Below are positions 59,472 to 64,000 of a stretch of 64,000 nt of DNA, one piece after another (the stretch's first letter is position 1; the number at the start of each line of letters is the position of its first letter). The stretch is taken from the NCBI GenBank assembly GCA_032622095.1, contig CP136064.1, positions 216,582,205-216,646,204 of the forward strand, given 5' to 3'. Source of the stretch: Siphonodentalium dalli (taxonomy: Eukaryota; Mollusca; Scaphopoda; Gadilida; Siphonodentaliidae). Under the pieces are notes generated by a model. It made no database searches. It was not told where the DNA came from and saw nothing but the letters and a program-made list of their open reading frames with translations. Both the position numbers and the translations under genes were made by a program.

Positions 59472-60716
59472 ATGTTGAATATCACGGAGTTGTGGTGGTC
59501 GATGATAAACTGGTTCTCGGCCAGAAATCCACAACCAGATGGAATACCGACAATTACTGAGCTTTTCCTTGCCGTGAGAAGCGGTAATGTGGATCAACTG
59601 ACAGATTGGAAGAAGAAGGTATCCCTACCAAAAGTAAAGAATGACAACACTGGTGAAGTGCTTCTGCATGAGGCCGTTGCATGTAGAAATATCACCATGG
59701 TAACATGGCTCCTTGATGAGGGGTGTTCATGTTTAGCAGCAGACATATCAAAAAATACCCCTCTGCACTGTGCTGCTGATCTGGGATATTCAGAAATAGT
59801 TGAGGTTCTCGCCAGGAAATGTCCAAGGACACTCACCATGACTAACTTATGGGGCCGGACCCCTCTTATGAAATCACTGGCACGTCGAAGAAACGAGGTA
59901 TCAAAAATGCTTATTGCGACTGGGGATGAGGTACAGTTGGATTTGATAGACAATTATGGACAATCGCCAATGATAATAGCAGCATGCAATGGTGACGTGG
60001 CTGTGGTTAATCTGCTATTGGAGAATGGTGCCGATATCAATATCAAGGATACAAAAGGTCGTACAGCATGCTATTTTGCCATTCTGCATCGGTTCGACCG
60101 TATTTTTGACATACTTTTATTAAAGACTTTGAGATTTAATTTAGAGCTTGGTGTTGCCGTGGAAACAGGACATTTATATGCAACAAAACAATTGATTTCG
60201 CAGGGAGCCGATGTTGACAGAATTTATTATAAAAACAGCTCAATTTTGCCATTGGCGATACAGAAACTGTCAAACCATATCACTAATAATTGTGTCATGT
60301 CTTTCGAGCGGTATTCAATCGCAGATGAGATAGTGAGTGCTTATGGATATGCAGTTGACATTCATGACTTGCTTCAAATTCAGAAATCATTGAATTTTCG
60401 GCAGTACCCGGTGTTAAACAAACTCATGTTCAAGACTCTCCTGAGCTCAGCAAACATCATTACGAACTCACGTGCCTTATTTGGTGACATGAGACTTCTG
60501 TGTCACAAGAGGTCAGATGTCATCAAGCTAAAATATTTAGCATGTTCGGCCTCTAGGAGATCAATTATGACATATGATGCTGCTAAGGTGTTGAGATGGG
60601 AGATGACCAATTCTATATCTGGTTCACACAGGAAGGGTACGAACCTTGTTTACAAATGTAACCAAGTGGATATTCCAGAGACGTTCAAGAACATAATTCT
60701 CATGAGGAATATTTAA
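59472..60716 (+). CDS. Ankyrin-repeat protein, final exon, ~414 aa
   Basis: The frame is open from 59430, but CTCCAAAATTTATTACAG at 59448-59465 is a strong 3' splice site. The coding part therefore probably begins at the ATG at 59472 (MLNITELWWSMINW) or is fed by an upstream exon. Six to seven ankyrin repeats run from about residue 30 to 250 of this start: GEVLLHEAVACRNITMVTWL, NTPLHCAADLGYSEIVEVLA, GRTPLMKSL, GQSPMIIAACNGDVAVVNLL and ELGVAVETGHLYATKQLI. The C-terminal third is not repeat; its end (LKYLACSASRRS ... VDIPETFKNIILM) resembles the SOCS box of ASB-type ubiquitin-ligase adaptors, although the leucine-to-cysteine spacing is one residue longer than the usual BC box. Role inferred: protein-binding adaptor. 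No AATAAA was seen close to the stop. Confidence 0.82.
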   Translation: MLNITELWWSMINWFSARNPQPDGIPTITELFLAVRSGNVDQLTDWKKKVSLPKVKNDNTGEVLLHEAVACRNITMVTWLLDEGCSCLAADISKNTPLHCAADLGYSEIVEVLARKCPRTLTMTNLWGRTPLMKSLARRRNEVSKMLIATGDEVQLDLIDNYGQSPMIIAACNGDVAVVNLLLENGADINIKDTKGRTACYFAILHRFDRIFDILLLKTLRFNLELGVAVETGHLYATKQLISQGADVDRIYYKNSSILPLAIQKLSNHITNNCVMSFERYSIADEIVSAYGYAVDIHDLLQIQKSLNFRQYPVLNKLMFKTLLSSANIITNSRALFGDMRLLCHKRSDVIKLKYLACSASRRSIMTYDAAKVLRWEMTNSISGSHRKGTNLVYKCNQVDIPETFKNIILMRNI

Positions 60717-60754
60717 CTCTTTATTTACTTAATGGACTGTGCCATTCAGTTATA

Positions 60755-60850
60755 TAAGTATACATTGGAATGATCTATTATTTGGAGGGATGTTCAGGTA
60801 ATATAAGCAGACAACAGATATCTGTTGGTGGGAATTGCTCAGATAAGTTT
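60755..60850. repeat. Fragment related to the CCCTTTCTATA MITE
   Basis: AGTATACATTGGAATGATCT shares its order with 53000-53030. It lies in the probable 3' untranslated region of the ankyrin gene. Termini are absent. Confidence 0.45.
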
Positions 60851-61714
60851 GTTGCCCAAAACCTACATGTATATATAACATTTTATTGTTTTATTGTTTA
60901 TTGATGAATTCTGACATTGTGAGTTCATTGTCAATCGCGATAGTAGGTTAACATGACCACTTTTGCAGATTGCTACCTCCAGCAGTCAAGTTGCGCTGTA
61001 TAGATATACTGGGTGTTTGCAATTGGCGACATAAAGAAGTTTCTCAACTTTAATAATTGAATAACATAGTAAACAAGAATATTCCCCACAGTGAATAATT
61101 TCGGATTATCCCTCTTATAAAAATCACAAAACAGCAATATCAATATTTAACTGTAATAGTTAAATATAATTATAAATGTTGAATGCAGGATGTGCCAGAC
61201 CTGTCTATAGCAGTTGATATAAATATACATGAAGGCAAAAGCTTCATATGCGGAGTGTATTATTATGATTATGTGATGTCACTTACTCAGGGCATGAAGC
61301 TAATTATTCTATGTTCAGCCCTCATAATGGGCTACAGCAATCAGCATTGCCAAAGCCATTTGCTGAAGCAAACTGGGCCATGGCAATGGTTGCCGTAGCC
61401 AAAAAATATGAATTGAGAGGGCTGTATGTTATAATACTGTATAACACACATATCATTAATGAGACAGCCACCTTACTTTGATGCAATAATTTTGATGTCA
61501 TGATTATGAATTTTTCATGAATAATCCCATATAATCATGATTATTAGACTGATCAAATTAATGCATTACCGGTAAGTGGTTTCCACGCCTGAGCTATGTC
61601 AGGAGGTGGAAAGTTTAGATGAACATACACAGTAAACTAATTAATTGTTAAACTAGTGCACCCCCTGAATGAATGTATGCTATCTGAAGAACAAGCATAT
61701 TATATGACAATAAC

Positions 61715-62085
61715 AAGATGGTTGCTGGCGGCCATGTTTTTTGGCCGAACGATCCCAAAATTACTCGTTACCATCTACATGTCAATATTAACATCCATGA
61801 CAAATTTCATGATGATCAGACAAACAGTACGACCTGTAGCCTGTGCTAATGGATTAAATTTTGAGATCCAAGATGGCCACTGGCGGCCATGTTTTTTTGC
61901 CGAATGACCCCAAAATGACTTGTTCCCATCTACATGTCAATTTCAACAGGCATGACAAATTTCATAATGATCTGACCAAAGGTATGACCTGTAGCCCGTG
62001 CTAAAGGAAATTGTTGACGGATCACGCACACACGGACGACAAAGCCATGGCAATAGCTCAAACTTTACAAAAAATTTTGGGAACA
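61715..62085 (+). repeat. Mosaic repeat (TAGCTCAACTT family), right part
   Basis: Two internal units with CGTTnCCATCTACATGTCAA, then GCCATGGCAATAGCTCAAAC as in 23515-23545. Confidence 0.65.
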
Positions 62086-62689
62086 GCGTTCTCAGCAAGT
62101 ATAAAATATTATTGGAAATGATTAACTGCCATAAAAAGTACATGATCTGAACTAGTGCAAGGCTCGAATGAGTATCTACTAGAGAGCAATACCGCTTCAA
62201 AACAGTTAACAGAATGCTAGTTTGTGCTGGAAATTGGCAACTTGATGTGGTCTTCAGATAGCATAGATTCCTTCATGTGGTGCACTAGCTTAACAATTAG
62301 TTTTCTGTGTAGGTCTATCTAAACTTTCCACCTCTTGACATAGCTCAGGCATGGAAACCCCTTAAAAGCTCATTTTAAAAATTAGTCGCCCCAAACTAAC
62401 TTTAATTTGAAGGATAATGTTGACATTATTTATTTTTTCCCTATCGGTAATATGAAAGCCTTTCCAGGGAGCATGCATTTGTATTGAAACCATGGAGACT
62501 CCTATACATCACTATTATATTGTTCAGATCAAGTCATTGTTCATGTTTACTATGAAATCTTTTATTTCGCAGCCCATATTATGCATCTCAGTTTTTAAAT
62601 TGATTGCCTAGAATGGTATATTGTCAGCGTGCTTCACTTATATTTGATAGTAATGATATTTTTCGCAACCAATTCAGTGCCATACCACA

Positions 62690-62821
62690 TAGCCTTGGAT
62701 AGTTTCTTGAGATGGTTCCCTTATGTGCTTATAAATTGGAGGCATTTAAACATTTTACTTAATAAGATGGTGTCATGGTTCCCTTCTGTGCTTTTAAAAT
62801 TGGAGGAATTTAACATGTTAC
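62690..62821. repeat. 64-bp minisatellite, diverged left copies
   Basis: Two degraded units with ATGGTTCCCTTnTGTGCTT and AATTGGAGG, cut off at the TTAA where the adjacent elements inserted. Confidence 0.75.
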
Positions 62822-63268
62822 TTAAAGGCCCACTTAATTTTCGAAGGACCAGATTACATTATACACAACATATCCCATATTATATATCATTTGGAATAGG
62901 AACCAACAATATATATATTCCACAAGAATACGGAACAGCTGTGGCCTTGGAGTGTCCACCAAGTGATAGATATTCTCAGATTCATTCCAAGACTTCCCCC
63001 CCCCCCTTGTCAACCCAGAATGCATCAGAATTCAAACTAAGATAGAGTTATTCCCCTTCCATTGAGAATAATAGACTTTATAGTACAGTCTGGATCAAAA
63101 TTAATCTCAGAACACACCTCAGTACCTCGATAAAAACAATGTTCCCAGTTGATTCGCCCGATCAGTTGATAATACAATGTTTTGGAGCTTCCTCTTTCAA
63201 ATGGTATATAATATGGAATATGTTGTATATAATGTGATCTGGTGGTTCGAAAATTAAGTGGGCCTATA
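62822..63268. mobile_element. TTAA-type MITE, AGGCCCAC family
   Basis: Left TTAA-AGGCCCACTTAATTTTCGA; right end ...AAGTGGGCC then TATA, probably a mutated TTAA shared with the next element. The plus-strand frame through it (62629-63045) is not a gene. Confidence 0.8.
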
Positions 63269-63779
63269 AAGGTGGATTATCTCTTTGTAAACTTGTGCTA
63301 TATAGTTACCTGGATATAAAATATTAGATATGAATCAAAGACTCCTGTCCGAAAATGCTTCTATCAATTAATATTGATTATATTTCGAATATATTCTGCT
63401 CTAAAAAGGTGTGGTTGTTTAGCTAATGAACAATAGTGGTTACTGTTAATAACAGAGACCAGATATTTTATTGTGTAATTTTGTCACAAATAAACGTTAA
63501 TTGGACTCATTATCGCTTATAACTATGGAATAATACAATCAATCTGGGATATTTGACATTCGGTACGTAGTATAGGAACAGCCTACTGAATGGCCTGTTC
63601 TAAAAATAGAACAATAAAGTGTTCCAATTAATTATCTCATTTCATAATAAAATATTCAAAATAAAATCAATATTAATTGATAGATGCGTTTCCGGACAGG
63701 TGTCTTTAATTCATATTTATTATTTTACACCCACGCAACTATTTCAAATTTGTTATTTAAAGAGATAATCCATCTTTAA
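63266..63779. mobile_element. TTAA-type MITE, AGRTGGATTATCTC family, ~514 bp
   Basis: Inverted arms of about 120 bp: AGGTGGATTATCTCTTT at left and its inverse AAAGAGATAATCCATCT at right, with further pairing around CCTGTCCGAAAATGCTTCTA and TCAATTAATATTGAT. Right TTAA at 63776-63779. Confidence 0.8.
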
Positions 63780-64000
63780 TAAGATGGTGTCATGGTTCCC
63801 TTCTATGTTTATAAAATTGGAGGCATTTTAACATGTTACTTAATAAGATGGTGTCATGGTTCCCTTCTATGTTTATAAAATTGGAGGCATTTTAACATGT
63901 TACTTAATAAGATGGTGTCATGGTTCCCTTCTATGTTTATAAAATTGGAGGCATTTTAACATGTTACTTAATAAGATGGTGTCATGGTTCCCTTCTATGT
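63778..64000. repeat. 64-bp minisatellite, identical units, continues past window
   Basis: Units start at 63778, 63842, 63906 and 63970 with period exactly 64; the first three are identical by eye (AATAAGATGGTGTCATGGTT...). The array is cut by the window end. Confidence 0.93.

Noticed and set aside
62629-63045. 138-codon frame near the right end
   Set aside because: It crosses the border from minisatellite into a TTAA-type MITE, so it is not a gene.

Overview
This is a window of a repeat-rich, AT-rich animal nuclear genome. The evidence is a many-exon gene with GT-AG introns, a 5S rRNA-like sequence, and dozens of small non-autonomous DNA transposons. The repeat style (foldback MITEs with TTAA or 8-bp target duplications, degenerate tandem arrays, hexamer-tailed retroposons) suggests a spiralian, most likely a bivalve or other mollusc. 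That placement is inference; no marker in the window names a species.

Region 1 (1-22.6 kb, minus strand) holds most of the gene for mitochondrial elongation factor G1 (GFM1). I placed 18 exons by joining in-frame EF-G sequence at GT-AG sites. They sum to 2001 nt (667 codons) and every junction phase agrees. The last exon or exons lie left of position 1, and a possible first coding exon is at 22601-22639. Introns are full of MITEs and tandem repeats. At two exons, the exon end together with its splice donor has been tandemly copied into the intron. The exon encoding the G3 motif has about 13 intronic copies.

Region 2 (22.6-33 kb) has no gene I can support. It is built of transposon bodies, including a 2.3-kb element flanked by 7-bp repeats and a 2-kb inverted-repeat element carrying a nested hAT-type MITE.

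Region 3 (33.1-43.3 kb) is a giant palindrome with its axis at about 38316. The 4.8-kb arms keep perfect register, without length change, even through long simple-sequence arrays. Each arm carries a compact cassette of three small ORFs in mirror image: one with a shared in-frame stop, one of 64 aa, and one of 189 aa with a C2H2 zinc finger and an acidic stretch. A GC-only hairpin sits near the axis. The outer edges diverge more than the interior, which argues against a simple read artefact. A virus-like or Maverick-like mobile element is one reading, but no polymerase, integrase or capsid gene is visible.

Region 4 (43.3-59 kb) starts with a 5S rRNA-like sequence and then holds many MITEs: hAT-type, TTAA-type and hairpin-core families.

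Region 5 (59-64 kb) has a plus-strand ankyrin-repeat gene (final exon, about 414 aa), a possible minus-strand terminal exon just upstream of it, and a 64-bp minisatellite that was split by TTAA-type insertions and runs off the right end.
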